A stretch of 64,000 nucleotides of DNA, from assembly GCF_907165205.1 (NCBI RefSeq), contig NC_058195.1:17422001-17486000 (forward strand). The letters are read 5' to 3'. The notes under the pieces are model-generated. The model ran no database searches. It saw nothing but the letters and a program-made list of their open reading frames with translations, and had not been told where the DNA came from. Below are positions 21,415 through 33,377 of this stretch, piece after piece; within the stretch, counting starts at the first letter, position 1; each line of letters starts with the position of its first letter. The DNA is from Coccinella septempunctata. Taxonomy: Eukaryota > Arthropoda > Insecta > Coleoptera > Coccinellidae. The translations under genes and the position numbers were made by a program.

Positions 21415-22903
21415 ACAGAGACTCGTACAAATATTTATTTCAACAGTAGATTCTTTAGTTCAAAAGAAACACTTTTTTTATACCATTTTTTCCGATTCGG
21501 CCCTGATAAAAAGTTTTAGCCATTTTGAGTTTTCCTAATGAGCTGTGTCATCCCTTGAAAAATAAAATTACCTTCAGAATGACTAGCTAAATATGTGATT
21601 CATTCATTCATTGCTGTATCTCGTTACCGAGAATAACCTACAAAAAGATGGACAAAAAAAATTGGTGCTATCAAACCCTAATTTCCTTGCGACGTTGCGA
21701 CTGTGTGCTCTCTTGTCACTGAAGAGACCCAGCCGCGATCTACAGATCCTTACACACTCCGGGCATGGATAGTCACCAACCAGATCTGGCCACCGCTGTA
21801 TTCTTCTCGAGTCTCCATTATAACTGTGGACCGAAGACCTCCACTGTGATCTATCTAACGCTAGTTGTTCCCAATTATGATTGGCATCAACTGATTTTAG
21901 GAATGGATGCAGTATATCCTTAAACCGCTTATCCTGGCTCCCTCTGTGAATTCGCCATACAGAGTTATTTTGGGGAGTCTTGCATCCTCAGAATGTGGCC
22001 GCTCCATCTGCGTCGGGCTCTCGTTACTTGAGTCTCAATTGTTGTACAACTCGCGCGCTGCAAGACTTCTGCATTTGAAACTTCGTGAAACCATCTGATG
22101 TGCGTTATTTGTCCTAGATGACGTTGTTGCGTTTGTTCGAGCTGTTTAATATGTCTCCTGTAGGGTGTCCAGCTTTCGCTTCCGTAAAGAAGCGTTGGAA
22201 GGACCACTGCTTTGTAAACAGCGATCTTGGTCTTCAGATTGAGGTCAATGAGGTCGTGATTTAAAAATACTCTGTCCTTTAGCTTCCAGAATGCCCGTGA
22301 TGCCGAATTGATACGGTTGTGTATTTCCGTGTCCAGGTTAGCCCTATTATTTATGAAGCTTCCCAAGTATTTGAACGGCTCGACCTGTTCTATAGTTTCA
22401 TCCTCCAGGCTGATATCTTTTTGAACGCTTTCTGGCGGACTAATCAGGATTTTGGTTTTGTCAATATTGAGTCTAAGACCCAATGCTTCGTATATTATGT
22501 TTATAGGTGTCCAACATCATCTGCATATCCTCTGAGCTGCTAGCGATAAGTGCGCAGTCGTCTGCATATTGAATACAAAAGTATTCCTCATATTTTCTCG
22601 TATAATGCGCAGTTTTCGAGTAGGTTGATATTAAAAAATTAAAAAGTAGGTATCTGTGCAATTTGAAATATTGGGTATTTTGGCTGAATACAACTCTGTT
22701 TAAAAGATCCACAGATGTATTTGTGTCACAGATTTAGCTAGTCATTCTGAAGGTAGTTTTTCCAGGAGTGGCACAGATCATTATGAAAACTTAATGGCTA
22801 CATCTTTTTATTAAGGCCGAATCGGAAAAAATGGTATAAGAAAAAAGTGTTTCTTTTGATAATCTATCGTTAAAATATTTGTACGACTCGAAGACTCACC
22901 CTT
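21415..22903. mobile_element. MITE family B interrupted by a LINE
   Basis: The left part (21415-21600) carries CAGAGACTCGTACAAATATT and the GATTCGGCCC block. The right part (22575-22903) carries the inverted half ending GACTCACCCTTTATA. Between them sits a minus-strand LINE fragment, so the LINE inserted into a pre-existing MITE. Confidence 0.75.
21597..22578 (-). pseudogene. 5'-truncated LINE: RT C-terminal half and zinc-finger-like tail
   Basis: On the minus strand the fragment begins at the catalytic motif (QYADDCALIAS, about 22570), runs through LRLNIDKTKILI, the thumb-like region with LLYGSESWTPYRRHIKQLEQ, the conserved block HILRMQDSPK, and a C-terminal CPEC...CRSRLG...H finger. The frame is broken by stops near 21960 and downstream. 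It ends at a short repeat of ATTC at 21600-21610, the type of 3' end seen in LINEs that lack poly-A. A second copy of the same family is on the plus strand at 39537-41225. The clade is not resolved. Confidence 0.8.
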
Positions 22904-22933
22904 TATATTGCAAAAATTTTCATGCTGATTATA

Positions 22934-23521
22934 CAGGGTGAGTCGGGAGAAACGGACCAAACTCCAGGTGTGTTTTATACACGTAAAAATAATAATTTCA
23001 AAAAACCCATATGTTCTTATACGATTCTCATTTGTTTTCAAGATATAGCGTAATTAAAATGTTTTAAATTTGGACGAAGAGTTTCCAGGAGTACTGATTG
23101 GTCGCGGTGGTCCAATTAGTTGGCCTCCAAGATCTTCAGACCTCACAACACTCGACTATTGTTTGTGGGGCTGGCTTAAAAATGAAGTGTACAAAGTGAA
23201 AGTCGACACCCGAGAGTCCCTAGTTCGACGTATTAGAAATGCGGCAGTGCTTTTCGAATAAAGACATTAATCACTTGAAAAAGCAACAAGAGCCCTTCGC
23301 AGACGAAGTAGAATATGTTTAGAGGTTAATGGGGGTATTTTTGAACTTTTGTTGAGACAGCGCTATGATTGAAACCATGTTAATGTAGGAAATTTTGTTT
23401 GTTTGTAATTACGATTTTGAAAACTAATGAAAATCGTATAAGAACATATGGGTTTTTTGAAATTATTTTTACGTGCATAATACACACCTGGAGTCTGGTC
23501 CGTTCCTCCAGACTCACCCTG
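22934..23521. mobile_element. DD41D-derived element with long inverted ends
   Basis: A 588-bp element flanked by TA: left end CAGGGTGAGTCGGGAGAAAC, right end with the complement of GACCAGACTCCAGGTGTG and closing GACTCACCCTG. The inverted arms are about 120 bp and include AAAAAACCCATATGTTCTTA. The interior keeps 190 bp of transposase coding sequence. It shows directly how these MITE-like elements arise by internal deletion of a transposase gene. Confidence 0.8.
23068..23261 (+). pseudogene. DD41D-type transposase C-terminal fragment
   Basis: About 63 codons include IGRGGPISWPPRSSDLTTLD, then YCLWGWLKNEVY. This is the block around the third catalytic Asp of Tc1/mariner-superfamily transposases. 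The intact relative at 48290-48400 reads WPPRSPDLTPLDYYVWG. The rest of the enzyme is deleted. Confidence 0.75.
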
Positions 23522-24409
23522 TATTAATGCCAAAATTACTCTGAAATTCAGGAATAACTGAAAAGAAGTCAATATTCCTAATATTACCTCTCGCGTGGTA
23601 TTTTTTTCTTTTGAACTGACTCAGTTCGTCATTCAGGCTATTTCTCCAAGATGTGGCACATTTCCGTCTTTGGGATAGCATCCGTAAAGCAACAAATGTC
23701 GAATCGTATGTAATACTTCCCCTTAACTAGAGATAGCTTGAATACAGTTTAAGGTAACTCTATGATTGTTTTAATCCCGAATGGTCTTCAAGTCTTCTAC
23801 AGTAAGTCTTGTGTACAGTTTTTCAGGTCATGCTACCGTTGGTCAGAAAAACACCTTGAACTGTGGTTTTCCGAAAATTCAGTGTATGCCATCTGAAAAA
23901 ATAGCGGTGTCTTTTGGACTGCCTGTAGAGTGATCCGAAAAACTGGACTAGATTTGAAAAATCTTCGACAATTCAATAAAAAATCGAGCACTCATCTGGA
24001 ACGGTTTTCCAGATATTATCTCTAGTTAAACCCATCCACAACCATGGAATTGGTCGGAAAAACAACAAAACAATAAATCAACCTCATCCCGCATATATCT
24101 ATTGAATAAACTTGAAAGGGATCCACTAAGAAAAATTCCTCAATGTTCAAGTCCTATTGAAGATATGCCGTATAGAATCTTCTGATTCTCCCCATATTCA
24201 CACAAATCCATGGCTTTCTTGTGGTTTCGATTCGAGCAATTGCATTTTGAACGGGTTTACTTGATGATGTGGGAGAATGACCGAAATCCAAAATCGAAGA
24301 AAGCAATAGTGGACATCTAAAGGTAGGTGAAGACGTAAGAATTTACCTGAATATCAGTCGATTTTTATCGTAATTGCCAAATTATTGACTCACGGAAATC
24401 GAAGTTCAG
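23522..24409. other. Unassigned region
   Basis: No gene recognised. A word such as TTTTTCAGAT / AGATTTGAAAAATC recurs, but no element ends are evident. Confidence 0.3.
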
Positions 24410-24967
24410 AATGAAATGTTTTAACAGTAGATACTTGAGGTCAAAAGAAACACTTCTTCCCTATACCATTTATTTTCGGATTCTGCCCTGATAAGAAGAT
24501 ATTAGCCATTTTAAGTTTTCATAATGAGCTGTGCCTCAGAATAAGTAGCTAAATCTGTGACGCTACACATCTCTGGATCTTTTAAACAGAGTTGTATTGA
24601 GCCAAAGTACCCAATTTTTCAAATTTCACATAAACTTTTTAATTTTTCAACATCAAATTACTCGAAAACGAATACTGTATTCAACAAACCGTTCAAATAT
24701 TCATTATATAGCGTCCAACATAGTTTTAAGAGTTGAGTTCTTTGAATTTTTCGTATTTTTATGGTATGGATATCTTGTGTTCGAAAAAAATTCATCAAAT
24801 AAATGAAAAATTATATTTTGAAATTCATATCATTCGATGAAACGGGTTTTGAGATTCTTATGGGTTTTCAACAGCTTGTATCTTTCAATCTAAGCCGATA
24901 CGAAAAAAATGGTAAAGGAAAAAAGTGATTTTTTCCTCAAGAATGTACGAGTCAAAGACTCACCCTG
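24410..24967. mobile_element. MITE family B copy
   Basis: It contains the left arm from AACAGTAGATACTTGAGG, the centre and the complete right arm ending GACTCACCCTG at 24967. The outermost left 20 bp are missing. It lies directly next to another copy beginning at 24976, separated by TATGTATA. Confidence 0.75.
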
Positions 24968-25083
24968 TATGTATACAGGGGGAGTTATTTTTAGTTCTAT
25001 CTCAGAAACGGTTTTATCGAATGAAATGAAATTCGGAATATAGTTTTTCATTTATTTGATTAATCTTCTTCGAACACAAGATA

Positions 25084-26041
25084 ACCTCAACCCAGAAGTA
25101 ATAGAACGAGTTCTACAAGAAACGATTGACGAAACAAATGACTATTGCATAAAGTGGAAAATCAAGCTCAATGGACAAAAGAGCTGAGCATTATTACTAC
25201 AGAAGAGAAGACTGCGACCCAGAACGAATCTAGAAGTTGACGGCGAAGAATTCGACTGAAAAAATGAAGTCAAATATTTAGGAATAACGCTTGACAAAGG
25301 ACTTACTTGGAAAAGTCAAATCAAACAAGCAATCGACAGAACGAAGGCAGCGATGAAAAGACTCTACTCTCTAATAGGAAGAAGAAGCCACATGTCGAAA
25401 GAGACAAAATTGAAGATAATCAAAGCCGTTGCTAGGCCTCAGCTGACTTATGGATCAGTTGCCTGGGGTTTCGCGGCAAAGAGCCATATCAAGAGAATTC
25501 AGGCCACTGAAAACAAGCTGCTAGGATGTACAATAGATGCACCTTGGTTTGTCAGGAATAGACAGATTTATAGCAGAGACTCTGTTTATAGGGACCTGAA
25601 ATGGGAAACCATAACGAAATTCATGAACAGAAAAGCAGAGAAATTATTCGAAACAGCGAAAAACCATCCTAATCAAGAACTCAGGAGACTAGTGGACTAC
25701 GACCCAGAGGAAGACAAAAATGAGAATGCGAATTTACCGAAGGAGACCAAGAGATCAATTACAAAGAGATTAAAATAAGAACAGAAACTTATTGAAAAAT
25801 CCAATAAAGTGTTATCCAATAGAGGATAAACACATAAATCCCAGCACGATAGTGTGCGAAAAGAAAACCGACTAAGAAATGAACGGTTTATAGGCAAATG
25901 CCCGGAACCAATATTCAAGAAGCAGTTGAGGGTTTTTAGTGGATCGCGAGCTTAGGACAGTGAGAATTCCCACACTTGTTCCCCCTCGTTCCCTGGTTCG
26001 TCTGACTTGCAGATTTTCCCCCTGCTACAAAAAAAAAGCAT
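25084..26041 (+). mobile_element. 5'-truncated Jockey-type LINE with 3' tail
   Basis: It is the same family as the LINE at 1-2047: it starts shortly after the YADD region, continues through the thumb-like part and 3' untranslated region, and ends in poly-A (about 26028-26037). The 5' truncation, poly-A and AAGATA duplication (25078-25083, 26042-26047) are the usual marks of target-primed reverse transcription. Confidence 0.85.
25090..25778 (+). pseudogene. Jockey-type RT C-terminal pseudogene
   Basis: The region keeps CIKWKIKLNGQKS, then a stop, ALLLQKRRL, LEVDGEEFD with a second stop, KYLGITLDKGLTWK, then an open stretch from 25353 (MKRLYSLIGRRSHM ... VDYDPEE). Compared with the copy at 1-1782 it is highly similar, with several extra residues (SRDSVY) near 25575-25592. 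At least two stops make it non-functional. Confidence 0.85.
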
Positions 26042-26511
26042 AAGATATCACCCAGTTTTTTCATTATGACCATTACGTACCATAAAAATACCAAAAATTA
26101 AAAGATCTCAATTCATGAAACTAAGTAGGACGTTATATAATGAATATTTGAACGTTTTGTAAAATAAAAGTATTCTTTTCATTTTCTAGTATAATACCTA
26201 CGCCGTTTTTCGAGTGATTTGATGTTCAAAAATTAAAAAGTATCTGTAAAATTTGAAAAATTGAGTACACTGGCTAAATACAACTAACAGATTTTAAACA
26301 TAAAAAATGCACAGATGTGTAGTGTCACATATTCAGCTAATTTTTCTGAAGGTAATTTTGTTTTTCCAGGGGCACAGCTCATTAGGAAAACTTAAAATAG
26401 CTGTATATTTTTATCAGGGCCGAATCGGAAAAAATGGTATAAGAAAAAAGTGATTTTTTCACCCCAAGAATCTACTGTTAAATTATTTGTACGAGTCAAA
26501 AACTCAGCCTG

Positions 26512-27559
26512 TATAATATGATATGATTAATAAATAAGATTTCTATTTATTTCAGTAGGTGGCGATTTCTGATAGAAATTCACCCACACAAAATTGTAGA
26601 TTTAACCAAAATTTTAACGTGTTAAAGTGATTGAATATCTATTGCTTCTATGATTCTGGAAACGTTTGATCCTTGCGTGGCATCTGGCAGATTTGTCTGA
26701 TAGTGTTTGAAAATACTTCAATCAGTCCGTACCCTTAGCAAGGCTTATAGTTCCCAGTTTGCGAAATTGATACGTCATGTAGTTGACCACTAACAACTTG
26801 CTTACACCATCTTCAGGAACGATATATTTCATTTGAATGGCATTTGAGCGGCAGATAATTCCGCACTGTTGGCGTCTGAAAAAATTCCGATTTCTCAGTT
26901 GACGGTAATGAATATCCCGAGGTTTGTAGAACGGCGAAAAAACAGCGATTGTTATGGTGTTGCTCGGGTACCCATAAAGAAACAACACATCTTTTCTTTG
27001 GACGAGCATTTTACACTGAGAATGGGTCTTATCTGTGGAACAATTCTTTTGAAAAAAGTTGTAGATGTGGCTGGTTTCACTGAAAGAATCAGAGATCAAT
27101 CTCTGTTGTATCCTACGAAGAATGACCAAGATCTTAGGGGAAGTTAAACCTTATGAAACTCTATTCACTAATTTTTTATTTACTCTTGCAATTTTTCACA
27201 TACAAACTTGCAATTTTTTCCAATTTTAATTGAAACGCGTTTAGATGTGACTGCGCTTTGTTTTTTCAAATAGGAAAATATGTTTAGATTCTACGAAAGA
27301 GTAGAATAGCTACCCAATATTCGAAAAATATTTTTTGCTGAATTTCAACTTCAAAGCCGGAATTTCACTAAATTCGCAATTTAAACTCGGAATTGAGTAA
27401 ACTCTCATTTATTCTTTTTTTTTTTGAGTATTTGCTTTTTTGTTTAGGTACTTCAATACAACAAAATAAAAATTTCAAAAAAATCAGGTCCGGATTGCAT
27501 GAGGCTATCTTTCAATTCAAGGTAGAGACATACATAGGTATATGGTTTTTCATTTTATA
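26512..27559. other. Unassigned region with overlapping open frames
   Basis: A 135-codon minus frame (26722-27129) and a 92-codon plus frame (26869-27147) overlap. Neither shows a recognised domain. Mixed-frame reading suggests a decayed coding sequence, but no family can be named. Confidence 0.3.
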
Positions 27560-28242
27560 CAGGGTGTTTCATTGGTGAATGGACATACGGTAACCTGACC
27601 TAGAGCTACCCTAGGCGAGTCCCAAAGAGGACTAATCAATTCCATAAACGGTATATAGGGTGCTTCATGTACTCACCTAAAGGTTGAATTTCTCATAACT
27701 TTTGAACCAACTAGTATAGTCGGTTGATATTTGGAATATATGATTATTCACATACACAAAAACAGATTGTCTTAGAACGATTTGTAACCAAAATAAGCAA
27801 AGAAAACATTTCTCACTTCACTTTCCCTGAAGTTTCCTTTGAGCAAAATGACGTGCGGGGTAATGAAATCTACTGAATCTCATTGAAAATTTTCTGCTCT
27901 TTTCGAATAAATATCTCCATCAAATCCAAAAATTTTAATATACAGGGTGATGAATCCCAGCATGGAAGATGTCTTATATTTTTCAATTACGGACCTGAAA
28001 TTTTTTGGAAATTTAAATGTGAATCTATCGACCTGTGCAAGTGAATCATATATTCCAAATATCAACCGACTATACTGGTTGGTTCAAAAGTAATGAGAAA
28101 TTGAAATTTTAGGTGAATACATGAAGCACCCTATATCTCGGTTATGGAATTAATTAGACCTATCATATATGGGTTTTTTGGACTCGCCTAGGGTAGATCT
28201 AGCCCAGGTTACTGTATGTTTATTTACCAATGAAACACCCTG
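27560..28242. mobile_element. Palindromic TA-inserting MITE, family D
   Basis: A 683-bp element: left CAGGGTGTTTCATTGGTGAA, right complement ATTTACCAATGAAACACCCTG, both next to TA. The arms are inverted over about 220 bp (CTAGAGCTACCCTAGGCGAG; ATATCAACCGACTATACTGG). An internal CAGGGTGATGAATCCC at 27944 suggests remains of another terminus inside. No coding capacity. Confidence 0.8.
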
Positions 28243-28494
28243 TACTTTCGTTATTATATGAATTATTGCTTCGAAATTTTTGACTCATTGTTTCCTTTAA
28301 TGCCGTTTATGTTCAATGAATTATTATTTTGGGTTGAACAATTTTCTAGGACACTCAAACAGAAATAACTGAATTTTAAATTCTGTTTAGAACTTTTTCT
28401 TCATTAAATGTATCTGGTTGGTGAAATTGGAAATTATACCACATTCTGTCTTTAAAAATCATTACTTTTCATAAAAAAAACAGTTATACTTATA

Positions 28495-30115
28495 GAGGGT
28501 GATTCCGGAGGAAATTTTCGAAACAAGATGTGGTTTGTGGCCTTAATTGGGATGGGAGTCTACAGAGTGATTTGTCCGATTCGACTGATTTTTCTTCTAT
28601 TCATAACTTTGGTATGGCTTGATCAATTTTAATGAAATTTTCAGTGTAGAACAATATGATTGTGTACTTTGCATAATTCCAACACTTTCTTGAAAATACA
28701 GATTGGAAATTGTGTTAATTCCAGAATAAATTTGCAGGTTGAAAAAACACCCTCTGTACATTCAGTTTTCCGAAACAAGAGTTCGCTATCTGTTTCAGAT
28801 TTTACCATAATATGACATTACTGAGGTGTTTTTATTTTTCTTGGCACACCTCCAGTTTTCCTAGAAAAAATTTCTTAAGAAGAACAATATCGAAATTTCG
28901 CTCCGAAGCAGTAGGTACGAATATTCTGAACTATATAGTAAAGCTGTATCGTCCAATGATGCGCAGCAGCGCAGCTCTTCCTGAGTTCTAAGATAGTTTT
29001 CCCAAATTCGAAATTTATGTTTAATAGCTCATATCTTGATGTATAAAAAGATGTAATTCAAAAAATACGCACATAAACCAAAAAAATCTTCATAAATGAA
29101 AACAAATAGTACTGAAAAAAAAAATACAATACATATGGAAGGCAAAACTAAGGCTAATAACCCAGCGACAAAATTGTAATGGTTGGGACAGACCTTATGG
29201 CAACAGTTCTTGAACCTTCTGGTAGTGGTATGGGTGGAATTTTTCTTTCTTCAAAGTCTTGCACACTTTGCTTTGCGAAATTCCTAATTCTGTACAAATT
29301 TGACGAGTACTAAGAGATGGTTCCTCCTCCACCCGTCCAACTACCTTACTAGGATATTGCCCATGTTCTTTAGAATAATGAAACACTTGTTCAAAAGTAC
29401 CTTCATTTGGTTAACGTCGATTGGAAAATCGTCTTTGGAATTTCATTTTGTCTCCATTTCCATTTCCGTTACAAAAACCGTAACAAAAATCACATCTTTA
29501 AGGCAATTCAACTGAACAGTCAGATTTGAAATTTTGCATTGTACACATATTGTTAAAAAATAGACTGTAACCGTGTCAATGACCTTTGCAGTGGAGACAA
29601 TTAACCTAAATGAATAAATAAAAGTCACATCTGCATATTCCGCATGAGTAAAGGTTTGTGACATGTTGAAATACACATCTTGTGACAGATTTTTCATTCT
29701 GTTGTTCCCTGTGATGGTACCATGGATCTTAACCAATTTGATTTAAATTAGACCGAAATTATGATATTATTTTTCTTCAGAAGTTTTTTCTAAGAAAACC
29801 TAGAAAACCTAAGGTGTGGTGGAATCTGAAACAAGTAGCGAATGATTGAAAACGGATTGTACAGGGTGTTTTCTCAACCAGCAAAATTAATTGAAATTAA
29901 CACAATTCCCACCCTGTATTTTTGAAAATAGTTGGATTTATTGAAAGTACACAATCCCATTGTTCTACACTGGCAATTTCATCAAAATTGATCAAGCCAT
30001 ACCGAAGTTATGAATAAAAGAAAAATCGGTTGAATCGGACAAATAACCCTGTAGACTCTCAATAAAGGCTCCCAACCATAAAACAAACATTTTTTCGAAA
30101 CTGTCTTGACTATAC
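28495..30115 (-). mobile_element. DD41D-derived element with about 380-bp inverted arms
   Basis: The left arm (28495-28900) and right arm (about 29770-30115) are inverted copies, sharing for example TGATTTGTCCGATTCGACTG and TATGGCTTGATCAATTTTAA. The outer left end reads GAGGGTGATTCC after TA; the right end is decayed. Each arm contains an inner terminus (AAAACACCC... / CAGGGTGTTTTC). The interior holds the N-terminal part of a transposase on the minus strand. Confidence 0.7.
29174..29682 (-). pseudogene. DD41D-type transposase N-terminal remnant
   Basis: The minus strand reads MSQTFTHAEYADVTFIYSF (from about 29682), which matches the transposase start, then about 130 bp that do not match, then FQRRFSNRR, a stop, PN, then QVFHYSKEHGQYPSKV and the second helix-turn-helix ST RQICTELGISQSKVCKTL with KFHPYHYQKVQELLP. 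The catalytic domain is missing. The non-matching 130 bp may be an unspliced intron or an insertion. This N-terminal DNA-binding part is what would recognise the element ends. Confidence 0.7.
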
Positions 30116-30139
30116 CTTTTCAAGTTCAAATTGGCGCTA

Positions 30140-30470
30140 ATCATCAGTTTTCAACTGACTCCATCTTTTTGGAAAATTTTCAATTTCCGACACGCGTTTC
30201 TCCCAGAAAAAACATGGAAGATCTGAATGTGATAAATATTCTGAAAGAGCAACTCTTCAAGTAATAAATCTCCATTAAGCTCGGAGCAACCGTTCAGTTT
30301 TGACGTATTTTTATATGACCCCATCTTTTTCAGGATTTTTCGAAGGACAACTTTCGACAAGCGTTTCTCCCAGACAAATAATCGTAGATCAAAATATGAT
30401 AAATATTCTGAAAGAGCAACTCTTCTAGTAATAAATCTCGAAATTTCATCGAGCTCGTTGCAGTGGCGAT
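30140..30470. repeat. Two tandem copies of a ~170-bp unit
   Basis: 30140-30300 and 30311-30470 share GACACGCGTTTCTCCCAGA / GACAAGCGTTTCTCCCAGA, TGATAAATATTCTGAAAGAG and CAACTCTTC(A/T)AGTAATAAAT. The copies have diverged by roughly a fifth. The unit is not seen elsewhere in the window. Confidence 0.65.
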
Positions 30471-30645
30471 TCCAGGAATGATATTGGGGTGGCGGTATAA
30501 TTTTATAGGTAAGTATTTGAAAATCTAATGTGTTTCTTAATTTAAAATTTAAAATAAATAGGTATACCCTATTCACTCTTATAAAAGCACTCGGTGGGCC
30601 ATGAAATAATTTTCTTAAGTTTTTGTAACCAGAACGGAGTAAGAT

Positions 30646-31291
30646 AACTGCATATCACGTGTCAATAATTTAATTTTCTGCCGTAGCAAGAATAATTACA
30701 TATATTCAGTGTCTTGGCACTGCAGTCTGACTCTGAGTTGCTGAGGACAGTATATTTTTCTAATTTTCATTCGGTCATGTCCTATGGAATTTTGGCATGG
30801 GGTAATGGTTCGGATGTTTGGAAAATCTTTTTGGTCCAGAAAAAGGCTATCAGAGCTATGCTTGGTCTAACAGCGAGGACATCTTGTCGAGGACATTTTA
30901 AGAGTCAAGGTATACTCACAACTGCTGGGACATACATTTTTAGATGCTTAATTTTTTTGAAAAGCAATTATAATCTATTCAGGGAGTATGAGAACGGCAA
31001 TAGAACAAGGCGCATTCATCCGTTTCTCTTTCCCAAGTGTTCGCTCACTTTGACACAAAAGAATGTGGAATATATGTGCCTAAAACTATTTGATAAACTT
31101 CCGAGGAATTATCAAATTCTCGATGCTAATAAGTTTAAGACTAGAATCAAGAAATTGTTGATAGAATTGGAACCGTACGATGTGAAGGAGTACCTAAATC
31201 ATAAATTTCAAATCTGAGCGTTTTATATTTGTTCAGTTGCTTCTTATATTGACGTATTTTCTTTTCAATATTGTTTGATTATGGAAATAAA

Positions 31292-31324
<33 letters not shown>

Positions 31325-31327
31325 AAA
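30646..31327 (+). mobile_element. LINE 3' fragment ending in (ATT)n
   Basis: A 5'-truncated non-LTR retrotransposon inserted in a TACTCC element. Its 3' end is a run of about eleven ATT units (31288-31321), a tail type used by some CR1- and I-related LINEs instead of poly-A. Confidence 0.7.
30714..31217 (+). pseudogene. Non-LTR RT C-terminal region
   Basis: A 167-codon open stretch, including SVMSYGILAWGNGSDVWKIF, then LVQKKAIRAMLGL, then RTSCRGHFKSQGILT. The order YGI..WGN - QK.AIR - SCR..FK..GILT is the conserved region following the catalytic core in many insect LINEs. The frame has no upstream RT, so it is a truncated, inactive copy. It is a different family from the Jockey-type and YADDCAL-type LINEs in this window. 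Confidence 0.75.
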
Positions 31328-31633
31328 ACTGATCCTTTTCATGCAAATATAGAGATTAGGAACCCCCTCAATCAGTTTGTATGAACGTTTACTATGTTCA
31401 TCACAGATGAATTCATCATTTATTTTCTGAAGTAAATTCACAACGCAAGAAACCCATAATTACTGAGACTCTTACGTAGAACGGACAAAATAGCACCACT
31501 GGTTTTGAAACCCAAAAATGTTTTGACAAGCGTCATAACCTCACATTTCCATACTGTACAGTGCGGAATGTGTCAAATTTCCCTGGCCAACCGAGTGCTT
31601 TATAAAATATTCATTTTTTTATAATGGACTATA

Positions 31634-33377
31634 TATCTACATAATTGAATGCTATATGTTTGAGAGAAATCTACTTTGATCCTTATTCTTATTTGAAGAG
31701 GGAAATGAAATCATTTTTCGATATTTGAAAAAATATTTCTCTCAAGTTCTCAAAGAGAAGGGGCATAGCCCCCATGATCGCCCTTGTGTCTTTCTATGGG
31801 TAACTTAGTCACATGTTCAAATTAACTTCCATCACTTTCAACACATCAACATCTTGATGATGATAGTCATAGTAATAAATTCGGCGTCCCAGTTAAAGCT
31901 AGGTAAGCACAGAATATCATTTCTCAAAATTCCATTGCCTATTACTATACGACTGATATTCTCAAAAGCTAGTTAGTACCTATATTTGATGAGAACGATA
32001 AAAGAATAGAAGAGCCACTTGGGTAATCCTTCAAAAAGGAAGTAAGATGGATTATTCCTCTGATTCGATGAAGAGAAATAAAGAAGTTAAATTCTCGCAT
32101 CAGTTGAAGAAATACCTACTATACCTCAAGTGAATAATGGCGTTTAAACTGATGTTAAACCAACGATATACCAGGAGTCATTCAGCAAGTCTATATCTGG
32201 CTTCGGCATTTATCTTTTGTAGTTTATGAAATTTGAAGAATCGTCATCCTGCATACTCAATCAGGTCGGCTTCCTGGAAATGGCTCCGAGAAAATTTCAA
32301 AAACTCCAGTCATCCAGTAGCTCCAACGATCAGACAGTATGTTTACTGGGAATCGATACTTTTGATGAAAAAAATGAGGATGTGTAGAAGAATGACGATA
32401 GGAACTTTATTTCGTTTTCGCCTCGCTTGAATACAAACAGTGTTGTTCGATAAAGAATGGCGTGCTAAAAAGTTTTCTGGGAATTTCATTACATGATTTG
32501 GAACAATGCGAACCTCGCATTGACTATTGAATGATAAATTTAATGAATGTGGTTTCACGAGCCACCCCACATTCACAGATAATTCGTGGAATACAAATAG
32601 CTAGTTTTTCATATCTTTATCGGACCCTGCAAGATGTGTTATTTCTTCGCATCCTCATTCTACACACTGTATATATTGATGCTCATCGCATTTTTCGAAT
32701 TTACCAAACGGGGTACTTATTGAGGCAAACGGAAAGAGACTACGCCGGGACGGGAATAGGAAAACCACTCAGGTTAACAAGGCAAATTATGTTTTCGTTC
32801 CTCAAAATTGCTAACAAGCTAGAAATGGTTCCAAACGACGGAGGACATCCCAAATATCAATTAAGTGAAATTTGAGACAATATTATATTTATTTACTTGC
32901 GAAGTCAATATCATTTGTATTCAATGATATATCTTTTTTTCTACTTATTGAATGATTCAAGGAATATGTCCGTATTCAGGTGCTTCAGCAAAAATTACTC
33001 ATTCTCTCTAATCGATTTCACATTTAAGGTTTTGACTTTAAGGGCTTATTCATATGGAATCAAAGAGACAGAGTAGTCTCATTCTAATATAAAGGGTTAC
33101 TGGGAAAGTCGTACTGAATATTGAAGGACGTTATTATTCAGGTAATTTATGACAGATTTGGTTCTATAATATGGTGTCCGAAACTCATCAGTTATGGAGA
33201 TATTGAGTTTTGAAATTTAAAAAAAAATCCTTTATTTTTGGCTTTTTTATCGATATTTTTTCGGATTGGAGCTCCTAGGGGCCGTTTTTTTTATGTATCC
33301 AGTTAGAGGTCATGTCAATTAATAAAAACGATCATCAGAAACTGAACCTACCACTAACTGGACCTACCACTAGCAAT
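31634..33377. other. Unassigned region
   Basis: About 1.7 kb. Frames at 32233-32430 and 32531-32875 have no motif. The stretch 33090-33370 begins AAAGGGTTACTGGGAAAGTC next to TATA and has the base composition of a MITE arm, but no partner arm was found. Confidence 0.3.

Larger units (their letters stand above)
24976..26511. mobile_element. MITE family B split by Jockey-type LINE
   Basis: The left part (24976-25083) starts CAGGGGGAG and breaks in the sequence CGAACACAAGATA. The right part resumes at 26042 with AAGATATC and runs to GACTCAGCCTG at 26511. The 6-bp AAGATA on each side of the LINE is its probable target duplication, since the uninterrupted neighbour copy at 24410-24967 has one such site. 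Confidence 0.8.
30563..31633 (+). mobile_element. TACTCC-family element interrupted by a LINE
   Basis: The left end TATACCCTATTCACTCTTAT with GCACTCGG...GGCCATG, and right part from about 31328 through TTTTGACAAGCGTCATAACC and GGCCAACCGAGTGCT, belong to this family. Between about 30646 and 31327 lies a non-LTR retrotransposon 3' fragment. Confidence 0.7.

Noticed and set aside
26722..27147. Overlapping 135- and 92-codon frames considered as a gene
   Set aside because: No domain, no splice or start context, and frames on both strands overlap.
31288..31321. (ATT)n run considered as an independent microsatellite
   Set aside because: It sits exactly at the 3' end of a LINE fragment and is better read as its tail.
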